NCBI RefSeq assembly: GCF_010727945.1
Contig: NZ_AP022569.1
Location: 3,472,001-3,536,000 of the forward strand
Direction: 5' to 3'
DNA length: 64,000 bases
From: Mycobacterium cookii
Lineage (GTDB): Bacteria; Actinomycetota; Actinomycetes; Mycobacteriales; Mycobacteriaceae
Shown: positions 17,910 to 26,546 of the stretch, piece after piece
Layout of the letters: each line of letters starts with the position of its first letter
How positions within the stretch are numbered: the first letter of the stretch is position 1
Position numbers and translations under genes: made by a program
The notes under the pieces: generated by a model
Told to the model about the DNA's origin: nothing
Databases searched by the model: none
Seen by the model: only the letters and a program-made list of their open reading frames with translations

Positions 17910-17957
17910 AAAGGCGGGGGCTTCCCGACTGCGAGGTGTCGGGAAGCCCCCGCCTTT
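17910..17957. terminator. Bidirectional hairpin terminator
   Basis: A perfect 20-bp inverted repeat (arms 17910-17929 and 17938-17957) with an 8-nt loop lies between the stops of two convergent genes, 14 bp after one and 3 bp before the other. It can serve both strands. Confidence 0.85.
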
Positions 17958-17960
17958 GGC

Positions 17961-19559
17961 TTACTGGTTCGAGATGGTCGCGGTCGAGCCGTCCACCTTG
18001 GTGAGCGAAATGCTGAAGGGTTCGTTGTAGGTGTGGGCGCGGTCGCGCAGATAACTCAGGGCGACGGCCTCGCCGAACCTGATCGACTCCTCGGTGTCGC
18101 TGCGCCAATGGATTCCGGCGTGGATCCCGTGCCCGAAGCTGATGTTGTTGGCGAGTTTGTGCAGCTCGCCGTTGACAGTCAGCGCCGCCTCACCCGGCGG
18201 CGGGACGTACGCCGTTGTCGATTTCCCGTCGGATGCCGGGACCACCGGGTTGGTGATCGTGGCGCCGCCGTCGAAGAAGAATTTCAGCACCGTGATGCAC
18301 GCGCCCGCGACCGTGCCATGTCCGGTCGGGTAGGCGGGATGCGTCGGGGATCCTTCGGGAAAGGCTTGCGACAGAAAGTAACTGTTGTTCGCGGCGAAGC
18401 TGCTGGCCACTGCCTGGGAATTGAGCACCGTGTCGCTGACGTGGCCTTGGATGGACCCGCCCTGGCCGGTCTTCTGGAGGTGGACGATCGCGCCGCCAGA
18501 CTCCGGACGGTGACGCAGGTGCACCCACCACTTCTGGTACCAGACCGCCTTGAGTGCCTCGTTGGCAACGGCGGCCAGCGTGGCTGCGATGTCGGGTGGC
18601 CCGAACGTGGCGAAGCCATTTTGAGTCGTGTTGCCGACATAGGGGTTGCCGGGATTCAGCGGCACCGATCCGCCGTTGTTGATCGTGCTGAGCACCAGGT
18701 AGGCGATGAAGTATGCCTGGTAGAGCACGTCGCCGTGAGTGTAGGCGGCGAGTCCGCGACCATCGTGCAGGTACCGCGGCTGTGGGAGGTTGGTGAGGCT
18801 TTTACCGGTCGGCTGGCCGTTTTGCACTTGCAGGAATTCCGACGGGGAGAGCATGAAATCCGCGCCTGAGGTGGGGCCGGTGCTGGCTTTGTTCGTCTGG
18901 TACTTCTGCACGATCGGCAACGAGCCCAGCGCGGTCGGCTGCAGCAGGAATTGAGACATGTACGGCCCGGTCGTGTCGCCGGCGAAGACGCCGCGGAAAA
19001 GCAGTTGCGGGGTCACCTGACCGCTGGAGTCACGTGGTCCCGCGTAGCTGGGCATCGCCGACAGTTCGGCGGCGGCCTTGGCCACCGTGGGGTTGGACGG
19101 GTAATCGGTGAAGGCAACGTCGCGCAGCAGCGATGCCCAGTACAACTCGACCAACTCGGTTGCGTACGCCTCGCTCGCGAGCGCCGGCGCCGGCGGCACG
19201 GCGAATTGACTGGCGTCTTCGCAGTCGAGGTAGAAGGCCAGGCCACCCTGCGGGCCGTTCAGTGTGCGCGGACCGCCGAGGACGATCTTGTCGAAATCTT
19301 CTGGGGCACCGCTGCTCAACGCGTGTTTGAAGGAGCTGTACGCGGCGAGGTCGACCAGCCCGATCCCCTCCTGAAGTACGCCTTTGCTGTAGGTGCCGGA
19401 TTTGTCGGCGTAGAGAGCTTCGTCGCCGTTGTCGATCTGGTTCGGGCTGGCAACAAACGAATCAGCTCCGGTGATCTGCGTGCGCAGTGCCAGCGACCGC
19501 GCGACGCGATCTTCGCTCGCGGGCACAAGTTGCTGATTCAGCGGGTCGGTGATCGTCAT
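17961..19559 (-). CDS. Vanadium-dependent haloperoxidase / PAP2-type protein
   Basis: A 532-residue protein of the vanadium haloperoxidase family. The vanadate-pocket motifs are KWWVHLRHRPE around residue 335, PTHPAYPTGHGT around residue 400, and GIHAGIHWRSD around residue 485. The usual Ser in P-S-G-H is Thr here. No signal peptide is evident. The ATG at 19559 has AAGGAG 7 bp upstream and is preferred to an in-frame ATG at 19613. Activity could be halide oxidation or phosphatase-like; I cannot tell which. Confidence 0.85.
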   Translation of the reverse strand: MTITDPLNQQLVPASEDRVARSLALRTQITGADSFVASPNQIDNGDEALYADKSGTYSKGVLQEGIGLVDLAAYSSFKHALSSGAPEDFDKIVLGGPRTLNGPQGGLAFYLDCEDASQFAVPPAPALASEAYATELVELYWASLLRDVAFTDYPSNPTVAKAAAELSAMPSYAGPRDSSGQVTPQLLFRGVFAGDTTGPYMSQFLLQPTALGSLPIVQKYQTNKASTGPTSGADFMLSPSEFLQVQNGQPTGKSLTNLPQPRYLHDGRGLAAYTHGDVLYQAYFIAYLVLSTINNGGSVPLNPGNPYVGNTTQNGFATFGPPDIAATLAAVANEALKAVWYQKWWVHLRHRPESGGAIVHLQKTGQGGSIQGHVSDTVLNSQAVASSFAANNSYFLSQAFPEGSPTHPAYPTGHGTVAGACITVLKFFFDGGATITNPVVPASDGKSTTAYVPPPGEAALTVNGELHKLANNISFGHGIHAGIHWRSDTEESIRFGEAVALSYLRDRAHTYNEPFSISLTKVDGSTATISNQ

Positions 19560-20045
19560 GATTGGACTCCTTTTGGACAGTACGTCGGCATTTTGCTCCG
19601 CGCTTCGAGGCAAACCGAATTATCAACTGTGCCAATGAGATACAGAAACGGTGCAGGCACCACCCTTCGCGGTGATGCCTACACCACCTTCGCGGACCAC
19701 GTCGGCCAGGCCTGCCGCCTGTCCGGATCATTCCGGATTGGGTGTGCCGGCGAACGGCACTTCCATACCTTCCTTGAACGACACCGCCGCGCTCTGGACG
19801 AGCAGTGCGACGACAAAGGCAAAGCCCGCGAGGATGCCGGTAAATTGCGCGTAGCTTCTGGCCGTGACGGATATGTCGAAGCCGAACCAAAGCGAGCAAG
19901 AGTCCGCAAGATATCCCATCCCCATGGTCGGCACATAGTTGACTTACCCACGGCACGTGAGGTTTTCGTCTGCGACGCGTGCGCTCTTCAGCTCTGGACG
20001 GGAGGTCACAGCACTTGAATGCAGGTCTTAGCCCCCGACGCGGTG
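19560..20045. other. Gene-poor interval with a membrane-protein remnant
   Basis: This interval of 486 bp between two minus-strand genes holds no intact recognisable gene. The only protein-like stretch is the membrane-helix fragment at 19728-19934, described separately. Confidence 0.4.
19728..19934 (-). pseudogene. Possible remnant of a membrane protein gene
   Basis: A 68-codon minus-strand frame encodes LWFGFDISVTARSYAQFTGILAGFAFVVALLVQ followed by a short polar tail and a stop. The SYAQFTGILAGFAF segment resembles the first helix of actinobacterial multi-pass proteins of unknown function that are usually several helices longer. Only the first helix is left here, so I infer truncation or frameshift. 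It may alternatively be a genuine one-helix microprotein. Confidence 0.35.
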
Positions 20046-20588
20046 TTAGGAGCAGAGACGATTCAGTTCGGTCATCTGATCGTCGAGGGTGTGGCGGAGC
20101 GGGTCGAGGGTGGAGCCGGTGCCGGCCAGGTAGCCGTTCCCGAGTTCTTCGAGGGTGCTGATCATTGCGGTGATGGCCGTGGACAGGTCAGCGGGTGTGG
20201 CGGGTTGCGCCGCAAGCCGGTTGGTGAGGAAGGCACCGCCACCGAGCAGCGCCAGCCGGGCGTTGACGGCGATAGCGAGTTCTCCGACGGGATCATTCGG
20301 AGCTGGATTGCCGAGGTGGGTGTTGGTGATCACGCTTTGACAGACGACGGTGTAGGCCTGGCAGACAGCGGATTTCGCATCTGCGGTCTGCTGGCCGGAG
20401 AAGTGCGGTGGGCGGTGCAGGGGATTGAACCATGCGGCGATGGCCAGCGCGGTGGCGAGTACCGCGAGCGTCAGCGCAGCGGCCGTCCACCCGTTTGGCT
20501 TCGCATCCGGGATCCTGGCCCGCCGGTGGCTGGTGGCCTGCGGACCGGCATCGGCGGCGTAATCCTCAGCAGGCGACAGATCGGTCAT
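20046..20588 (-). CDS. Conserved membrane protein of unknown function
   Basis: A 180-residue protein with a cytoplasmic N-terminus of about 32 residues, one membrane helix (WTAAALTLAVLATALAIAAWF), and an extracytoplasmic helical domain with three cysteines (AVCQAYTVVCQ and the penultimate residue). Mycobacteria have many such proteins, often next to envelope loci, but no function is assigned. The ATG start is clear. Confidence 0.7.
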   Translation of the reverse strand: MTDLSPAEDYAADAGPQATSHRRARIPDAKPNGWTAAALTLAVLATALAIAAWFNPLHRPPHFSGQQTADAKSAVCQAYTVVCQSVITNTHLGNPAPNDPVGELAIAVNARLALLGGGAFLTNRLAAQPATPADLSTAITAMISTLEELGNGYLAGTGSTLDPLRHTLDDQMTELNRLCS

Positions 20589-20732
20589 TTGTCCTGGCGT
20601 CCCTTCGGTTGCCTGATGCTGCCCGACAGAGATGCCAGCACCGTGCCGGAGCCATGACGATAGCGACGTGCTCGGCCCGTCGTGATGTAAATGCCGTTAT
20701 TTGCTGATCGACGCTCGGCGCGGCTCCCGGGT

Positions 20733-21770
20733 CTACCGCCTCATTCCGCCGTCGACAACCTTGACCGTCTTGTGCGGAAAGCGCTTCTCGGCGTGCGCTT
20801 TCGCGGGCGAATTCGGCAGGACGTACAACGTTTCGCGCTTGTCCAGAAGGGGCTTCAAGACCTGGTCCATGAAAGCCTTGCGGTCGTCGAGGTACGGCTC
20901 GATGACGTCTTCACCGGCCGGACACACCGCAAGACAGTAGGCCGCTTTGTAATTGGGCTTGAAGGACAGGCTCTGCCACATCGACGCGTTCTCTGCGTCG
21001 CTGACGCGCGTGCGGAAATCTTGTGCATCAGAACTGTCCGCGATGGTTTGCACCCAGTCGGTGAAGCCACCCATGAACTCGCGGTAGTTGTGGGTCGAGC
21101 ACGACACGAAGTCGAACTCGCCGTCTTTGCCGATCGCGCCGACGGGACACGCAGCGACACAGAGCTTGCACTCCAGACACGGCGAATAGTCCAGCGGCTG
21201 CCCGTAGGAGCTGATCGCAGCGTCGACGAGAATCGTGCCCAGCAGGACAAAGTTTCCGAATCGCGGATGAATGACGTTGCGGTGTATGCCCATAACGCCG
21301 AGGCCGGCAGCCACGGCGACCGGTTTGTGGGCCACCACCCAGATCCGGCCCGGGAAGCGATCCATCTCCATCGGGAAGGTGGCCGACGGATTCAGCGCGC
21401 GATAGCCGCGGTCTTCCAAGGTGCGGGTGATGCGGTGCGCGGCCTCGTTGAGGATTTCGCCGCTGCGGTGAAACTCCTGGTTCGCCACGCTGCGAGCCGT
21501 CGATCGGACGTTCTCGCGATTCATCTTGACCACCAGCGAGATATAGCTGCGTGTACCGGGCAGCGCCTGTTCGACGTGAGGCATCTCAGATGCCAGATCG
21601 GGGTTGTCCACCGCCGCAAACGCGACGTCGTCGGCGCCGGCTGCCAGGCAGATATCCCGGAGCCAGTCCGCATCGAGCACGTCGGGTCGCGGAGGTCGAT
21701 CGGCCCGGTCGGCGATCACCTTCCGCACCGTCGGGTGATCGGCAAGACGGCGGGGCAGCTGAGACGTCAC
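20733..21770 (-). CDS. QueG-like 4Fe-4S reductase-type protein
   Basis: A 345-residue iron-sulfur protein resembling epoxyqueuosine reductase and reductive-dehalogenase-type enzymes. An N-terminal cobalamin-binding-like region comes first, with CLECKLCVAACP (first cluster) near residue 198 and CLAVCPAGEDV (second cluster) near residue 284. No other queuosine gene is nearby, so a different reductive role is likely. The GTG start at 21770 is preceded by a 14-bp palindrome only 7 bp away. Confidence 0.75.
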   Translation of the reverse strand: MTSQLPRRLADHPTVRKVIADRADRPPRPDVLDADWLRDICLAAGADDVAFAAVDNPDLASEMPHVEQALPGTRSYISLVVKMNRENVRSTARSVANQEFHRSGEILNEAAHRITRTLEDRGYRALNPSATFPMEMDRFPGRIWVVAHKPVAVAAGLGVMGIHRNVIHPRFGNFVLLGTILVDAAISSYGQPLDYSPCLECKLCVAACPVGAIGKDGEFDFVSCSTHNYREFMGGFTDWVQTIADSSDAQDFRTRVSDAENASMWQSLSFKPNYKAAYCLAVCPAGEDVIEPYLDDRKAFMDQVLKPLLDKRETLYVLPNSPAKAHAEKRFPHKTVKVVDGGMRR

Positions 21771-21776
21771 CCTGAA

Positions 21777-21790
21777 TATAGTACGCTATA
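21777..21790. promoter_or_regulatory. Palindromic operator candidate before QueG-like gene
   Basis: TATAG-TACG-CTATA is a 14-bp palindrome lying 7 bp before the GTG start of the Fe-S protein gene and 6 bp after the patatin gene stop. It could occlude translation initiation or a late promoter if bound. Confidence 0.5.
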
Positions 21791-21795
21791 CCCAG

Positions 21796-24700
21796 CTAAC
21801 GTGCCCTGCCTGCGGCTGCGGTCTTGCGCACCCTCGATTTCTTGATCATCGTTTCGATGATCAAGACGACGGTCCATATCGGGGGCAGCAGCACGAATGT
21901 CACGACCATCGCCCATTGAGCCGGGTGTCTCGCAAGGTTGGGGACGACATCGTTCTGCAACCACGGGAACAGGTGATCGCGCAGGAGGGGCATGTACGCG
22001 GCCGTTGCCAGCGCCACGCCCAGCGCAGTGGTGACGATCGCCAGGGCCAGCGTGATCCGGTTGGCATTGCTCACCGCAACAAGCAGCACTCCGACCAGCA
22101 CCGCCAACAGGCCGGCGACGTCGAGGACGTGGATGGTGCTGGTGCTGGCGAGCACGCCGAGCGCGATGAGAAACAGCCCCGCGAAAAATGGGCGCCGCGC
22201 CGCGGGGCCGACGGTGCTGACCCGGTAGGCGAGTGAGGTGACGGTGCGCGCGGTGGTGAGCACCGGGCGAAGGGACACGGGGGTGGTGTTGCCCAGGTCG
22301 ACCATCTTCGTCGCGACAGCCGCGGCGCGGGTGACAGTCTGAGCGAACTGGCGGCTGTCCGTCTCGCTGGTGATCTTCTCCGCGGGTATTTGGCAGGCGC
22401 GCAGAACCTCGTCGACCTTCGTTTCCGGCACGACGCCGCCCGCGTTGCCCACCGCGCCGTGGTAGGCAGAAACGAAGTCGCCGGCCGCATCTTCGTCGGC
22501 GCCGTCGTCCTTGTCCCTGGCAATCTGGTCGACGACGTGCATGAGTTCCTCGCCGGCGATGAGCCGCTGGATGCCGGCCGCGACCCACATCGCAGTCAGC
22601 GGAAGGCTTTTGGGCAGCGTCACGGTGGTGTCGGTGAGGAACTCCATCTCGGCGGCCTTCGCAGGCTTGGCCCGCTCCCAAATGCCGGGCGGCGCGACAC
22701 CACCGGCGATCTGCTCGAGGTTGAGCCGTAGATTCTTGCCGAATGACGTCGGGTCGTCGGACTCGGACGCGAGCTGGCGGAGCCGCCGCGGGTCGAGCAG
22801 CAAATGCACCAGCCACCCTGCGCCGTCGATCCGCCCCCACATCCAGTCGTTCGCCCGCCACGATGCTTTGTAGAACGCGCCGAAATGGTGCAACGCCATG
22901 CCGGTGAGCTTCTCCTGGGCCAGCTTTCTGGGATCCAGGTTGGTGCGGGTGTCCGAGCTCATCTGGACCAGCTCGAGCGCTTGATCGGCGAGAACCTCGT
23001 CCGGCTGCAAGGCGTATCGCGCGACATGCAGATCGAACAGCCTGGCCGCGACGAGGTCCGCCGAGTCGCCGGGCGACCCGGCCAGGTAATCGATGACATC
23101 CCAGACGTATTCGCCGGCCGAGACCGGTGTGCTGTCCGGGGCCGGCGCGGACGCATCGCGCTGCGGCAGCAGACCACGCAGGTCGATCACGACGGTGGCG
23201 AGGTCCTGCCACGGCTGGCGCGTGGTCGCCATGTCGGCACCCAGCAGCCCAGCCGCGGCCGAGGCCGCCTCGGTCCTGAGCGTGTCGAGTCCGGGAACGG
23301 TGTCAGATGCCGCGTCCTCGCGAGTCGGCGCTGCGCGCTGCGGCATCGCGTCGCTCACCCGCGCCCGGAGTCGTCCGAGCGCCCGCTTGCCCTCTGCGGA
23401 CGGCAGCAGCTGGTAGGTACGGGTCAGTAGCGCGAGAACCGTCGCCCTGCCCTCGTCGAGCGCTTCCCGGCCCGCCGCGTTCATCTGGTCGTACCGGCCT
23501 ACCTCCGGCAGTTCGGACGCCAGAACATTCTCTGCTTCTGCGTTGGCTGCCTTGAGGGCCTCGTCAGCGTCGGTGCCCAAGCCGACCTGGCGATCGTCGG
23601 GTGCTCCTTGGCCCGTCGTCATCCGCGTCATGACGTCATCCGACGCGGCCCGCGCGATGCTGGCGGCGCGACACTCGCGATAGCGGCGGTAAAACAGTTC
23701 GCCGAGACGAGGTTTCGTCGGTACCAGGAGTTGCATCTGCGTGCCCAGGAGCGCGAGCTGCTGCCGGGCGTCGCTGCGGGCGCGCACCCGTTGGTTGTGC
23801 GCCGCGATCGAAGTCAGGTCACCGGAAATTGTCTGCGCCAGCACCGCACCGACGTCTGCCGCCAACGCTCCCGCAAGGTCGGGCGCATCGGCCAGGGTGG
23901 GTGGCGACGATGGCTGCGCGCCGCTGCTGACCGTCGGCACCACGAACGCGAGTACCCGTCGCACCTCACGATTGGCGGGGCGGTCGAATACCGCCTGCAG
24001 CGCCGGGCCGAGCGGGCGGTTGGCCAGCAGGCCCCCGTCGGCCGCGAATTGCGCAGATTTGATGCCCGCGAAATCGGCCATGTTCGGGTGGCTGTTGCCG
24101 CCGTCGGTGCCGATCGGGATGAAACCGGGTTCGAATGCCAGCGGAAAGGACGCACTGCAGCGCGCCGCAAGCGCAAGCGCTGCAACATTTTTCGCCGTCA
24201 GCTGTGCGCTGGTGAAGCTGAACAGCCCGTGATGGTCGGTGTCGCTGATCAGCGTGCCGTACTCGTCTGTGAATGTGCTGGCCTTGCCCGTCAGCAGCGT
24301 GGTGGTGATGAACACACGCGTCGGGTCCTTCTCCGGCGCGGAGTTCTTCGGCCACCTGCTCGCGAGCGCGTCCAAGCCTTCGCGAAGCCCTTTCAGCAGC
24401 ACGTTGTCGCCGTAGAGCAGCGAGGCGGGATTCTTGTCCGACGGATCCCGCAACAGCGTGCCCAAAGCTCCTTCTTTGAACCACAATTCGCGCAGGCCAT
24501 CGAGGTCGAAGCCTTGGACGTTCGCCAGCCCCAGGATGACGGCGTTGATGCCGCCGGCGCTCGTGCCGGAAATGACATCGATGCCGACGTCGACGTTGAG
24601 CAACGTGAGCAGGTCCGCATACAGCTCGCGCACCTTGCCGCCCTGCGCGGAGGTATCGGCGACCCGCTCCCGTCGTGACCGACTGGCAGCCACCAGCAGG

Positions 24701-24828
24701 TTCATCTCCCGGGCCATTCCGCCCATCCAGACCGCAAGGCTCACGCCCCCGGTAAACGCAACCGCGAGCCGTAGCTCGACCGCGGGCTGAGAACAGTCGT
24801 CGGAATCAGCGGGCTGCGGCGCGTTCAT
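21796..24828 (-). CDS. Large patatin-like phospholipase with C-terminal membrane helices
   Basis: A 1010-residue protein. The patatin domain is at the N-terminus: the oxyanion-hole region GGVSLAVWMGGM near residue 29, nucleophile motif GTSAGG near residue 89, and the catalytic Asp in ADGGLLANRP near residue 267. A long helical middle region follows, and four or so hydrophobic helices lie in the last 170 residues. It belongs to the DUF3376-type bacterial patatins. It is expected to hydrolyse lipid esters at a membrane. It lies 13 bp downstream of the H-E-x-x-E protein gene and is probably in its operon. Confidence 0.88.
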   Translation of the reverse strand: MNAPQPADSDDCSQPAVELRLAVAFTGGVSLAVWMGGMAREMNLLVAASRSRRERVADTSAQGGKVRELYADLLTLLNVDVGIDVISGTSAGGINAVILGLANVQGFDLDGLRELWFKEGALGTLLRDPSDKNPASLLYGDNVLLKGLREGLDALASRWPKNSAPEKDPTRVFITTTLLTGKASTFTDEYGTLISDTDHHGLFSFTSAQLTAKNVAALALAARCSASFPLAFEPGFIPIGTDGGNSHPNMADFAGIKSAQFAADGGLLANRPLGPALQAVFDRPANREVRRVLAFVVPTVSSGAQPSSPPTLADAPDLAGALAADVGAVLAQTISGDLTSIAAHNQRVRARSDARQQLALLGTQMQLLVPTKPRLGELFYRRYRECRAASIARAASDDVMTRMTTGQGAPDDRQVGLGTDADEALKAANAEAENVLASELPEVGRYDQMNAAGREALDEGRATVLALLTRTYQLLPSAEGKRALGRLRARVSDAMPQRAAPTREDAASDTVPGLDTLRTEAASAAAGLLGADMATTRQPWQDLATVVIDLRGLLPQRDASAPAPDSTPVSAGEYVWDVIDYLAGSPGDSADLVAARLFDLHVARYALQPDEVLADQALELVQMSSDTRTNLDPRKLAQEKLTGMALHHFGAFYKASWRANDWMWGRIDGAGWLVHLLLDPRRLRQLASESDDPTSFGKNLRLNLEQIAGGVAPPGIWERAKPAKAAEMEFLTDTTVTLPKSLPLTAMWVAAGIQRLIAGEELMHVVDQIARDKDDGADEDAAGDFVSAYHGAVGNAGGVVPETKVDEVLRACQIPAEKITSETDSRQFAQTVTRAAAVATKMVDLGNTTPVSLRPVLTTARTVTSLAYRVSTVGPAARRPFFAGLFLIALGVLASTSTIHVLDVAGLLAVLVGVLLVAVSNANRITLALAIVTTALGVALATAAYMPLLRDHLFPWLQNDVVPNLARHPAQWAMVVTFVLLPPIWTVVLIIETMIKKSRVRKTAAAGRAR

Positions 24829-24841
24829 CGTCGCGTCCTCG

Positions 24842-25567
24842 TCACGCCGTTGCGTGCGCGAACAAAGCCTCGGCCTGCTTGAGCCGGCGCTGCGTGCGGG
24901 CCAGCTTGCCCGACTTCATTTTCTTACGCCACGTCGGGAATTCGTCGCCGTACTTCTGGTGCTCGGCACCGGCGGATTCGTACACGACGTAGCCGCCTTT
25001 GAGAATGCTGAACGGTGCGTGCAGCTTGCCGAGTTTGTCGTATTGCGCGGTGGCGTGATCCGACAGCGGATCGAACCAGGCCGGCGTGACGAAGTTGGAG
25101 ACCGAGACGCCGCTGACCGCGTAGGTCGGCGCCTCGACCGGGTCGCACACCTCGAAGCTGTACGACTTGCCAGCGCTGTCGTTGGCCCACAGGTTGCAGT
25201 TCGGGTCGATGAACATCTCGAGCACCTCATGCGACAGAACGCTGGAGACGCTCCAATCTTCAGTCGTCGGCTTGCCGCCGTTGTCCAGCTCCGGTTTGGC
25301 CGCGACCACGCCCCACAATTTCCCGCCTTGGTCCTCGGTGTGGAATCCGAGCACCCCCTGGGGTTGGTCTTTGATGGTGTCGACCAAGGCGATCCCGTGC
25401 GCCGCAGCGGGTACGTCCTGGGGGTTGGTGTAGAAGATCACCGCCGCGGGAGCTCGATCCCAGAGCGGGGCAACGTCCAGTTTGACCTGGGCGGCGATCG
25501 CCTGGGTCATCGTGGCGGCGTCATCGTTCGACACCAGTGTCGACTGGTTGAGAATCGCGATCAGCAT
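24842..25567 (-). CDS. Conserved protein with HEVLE motif, possible metalloprotein
   Basis: A 241-residue soluble protein. The most conserved-looking block is SVLSHEVLEMFIDPNCNLW near residue 115, followed by FEVCDPVEAPTY. H-E-x-x-E followed by Asp looks metal-binding but is not the classic zincin H-E-x-x-H, so protease activity is only a possibility. It is the first gene of a likely two-gene unit with the patatin. A strong palindrome lies upstream. Confidence 0.7.
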   Translation of the reverse strand: MLIAILNQSTLVSNDDAATMTQAIAAQVKLDVAPLWDRAPAAVIFYTNPQDVPAAAHGIALVDTIKDQPQGVLGFHTEDQGGKLWGVVAAKPELDNGGKPTTEDWSVSSVLSHEVLEMFIDPNCNLWANDSAGKSYSFEVCDPVEAPTYAVSGVSVSNFVTPAWFDPLSDHATAQYDKLGKLHAPFSILKGGYVVYESAGAEHQKYGDEFPTWRKKMKSGKLARTQRRLKQAEALFAHATA

Positions 25568-25642
25568 GTTCGCTCCCGTTAATCGAAGGCCCGACCTCGT
25601 CGCGGGCTAAACATAGTGTCTGCCGCTGTCGGGAGAATTGCG

Positions 25643-25660
25643 TGAGTAGTGCAGTACTCA
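25643..25660. promoter_or_regulatory. Palindromic operator candidate in divergent promoter
   Basis: TGAGTA (25643-25648) and TACTCA (25655-25660) form a perfect dyad, and the spacer itself contains TGCA, so the 18-bp site is almost fully symmetric. It lies between the divergent HEVLE-protein and DUF3072 genes and could control both. Confidence 0.5.
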
Positions 25661-25737
25661 TTTCCGGCGAGCACGAGACGATTTGATGTTTCGAACAAGT
25701 GTGCGACGGCTACTCCGCGGTCGGAGGTGATCGCGAC

Positions 25738-25950
25738 ATGAGCGACAACGTGCAACAAGCACCGCATGAGACGGCGGAAAAGGACACTGCCGACTGGGTT
25801 ACCGGTGACGAGCCCATGACCGGACCGCAGCGAAGTTACCTGCACACCCTGGGCCAGGAGGCGGGCCGTGAAGTCCCTGACGACCTGACGAAGGCCGAGG
25901 CGTCCGACTTGATCGAGGACCTGCAGCAAAGCACCGGCCGGGGTACGTAA
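25738..25950 (+). CDS. DUF3072 family protein
   Basis: A 70-residue acidic protein. The C-terminal half, EPMTGPQRSYLHTLGQEAGREVPDDLTKAEASDLIEDLQ, is the DUF3072 domain, a short helical module of unknown function related in pattern to DUF3072 partners of stress proteins. GGAGG precedes the ATG by 10 bp. Confidence 0.85.
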   Translation: MSDNVQQAPHETAEKDTADWVTGDEPMTGPQRSYLHTLGQEAGREVPDDLTKAEASDLIEDLQQSTGRGT

Positions 25951-25952
25951 TG

Positions 25953-26546
25953 CTAACGCGGACCGTCGATTTCGTAGGTCCCTTGGTCGTCTGACACGAC
26001 GACCGTGACATGCCGTTGGGTGCCGTTGACCACGGCTTCGCAGGTGAACGTTGTCCCCTTGTCGGCGCTGGGGTCGTGGCCGTTGTTGCAGCTGACGTCG
26101 GTGACGGTGTTGGCGCCGTAGCCGCTGGCGGGATCCGACAGCGTCTGCAGGACGCCGGTCTGCACCTTGGCCACGTCGAGGAACCTGCCCCCGGTAGCCC
26201 CGTGCCGGCCCACCACGACGGCGGCCCCGATCAGCAAGGCGAGAGCGCCGGCACCGATCAGCAGCCAGGGCAGAACCGTCCTGCGATCGGCGGTACCCTT
26301 CTCTTTTGCGGGGGCAGTGGGCTTTTGGTGAGCGACCGGTGGCGGTGGGCGTTGCGGACGCTGCAGGTACCAGGGAATGTCTGCCGGTGGTGGCGGGCGG
26401 TTACCGGCGGGAGGCCGGCGATACGGCGGCGGGGGGATCGGTCGCGGCAGGGCGCCGGTTTCGTCGTCCGAAGTGGGACGGCGCCGATACCAGGGCGCGT
26501 CCGGGCGGGGTTCGCGTCCGGGGCCCGGCTGCCGCGGATCGTTCAC
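25953..26546 (-). CDS. DUF4333 domain membrane protein with Pro-rich N-terminus
   Basis: A 197-residue protein. About 85 residues are Pro/Arg-rich and probably disordered in the cytoplasm, then comes one membrane helix (VLPWLLIGAGALALLIGAAVVV), then an extracytoplasmic DUF4333 domain with paired cysteines (VSCNNGHD and FTCEAVVNG). The GTG start overlaps the upstream metallopeptidase stop by 4 bp (GTGA), so the two are translationally coupled and probably act together at the envelope. Confidence 0.8.
   Translation of the reverse strand: MNDPRQPGPGREPRPDAPWYRRRPTSDDETGALPRPIPPPPYRRPPAGNRPPPPADIPWYLQRPQRPPPPVAHQKPTAPAKEKGTADRRTVLPWLLIGAGALALLIGAAVVVGRHGATGGRFLDVAKVQTGVLQTLSDPASGYGANTVTDVSCNNGHDPSADKGTTFTCEAVVNGTQRHVTVVVSDDQGTYEIDGPR

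Noticed and set aside
23004..23430. Long plus-strand frames opposite the patatin gene
   Set aside because: They are complementary shadows in high-GC DNA, Arg-rich and without motifs.
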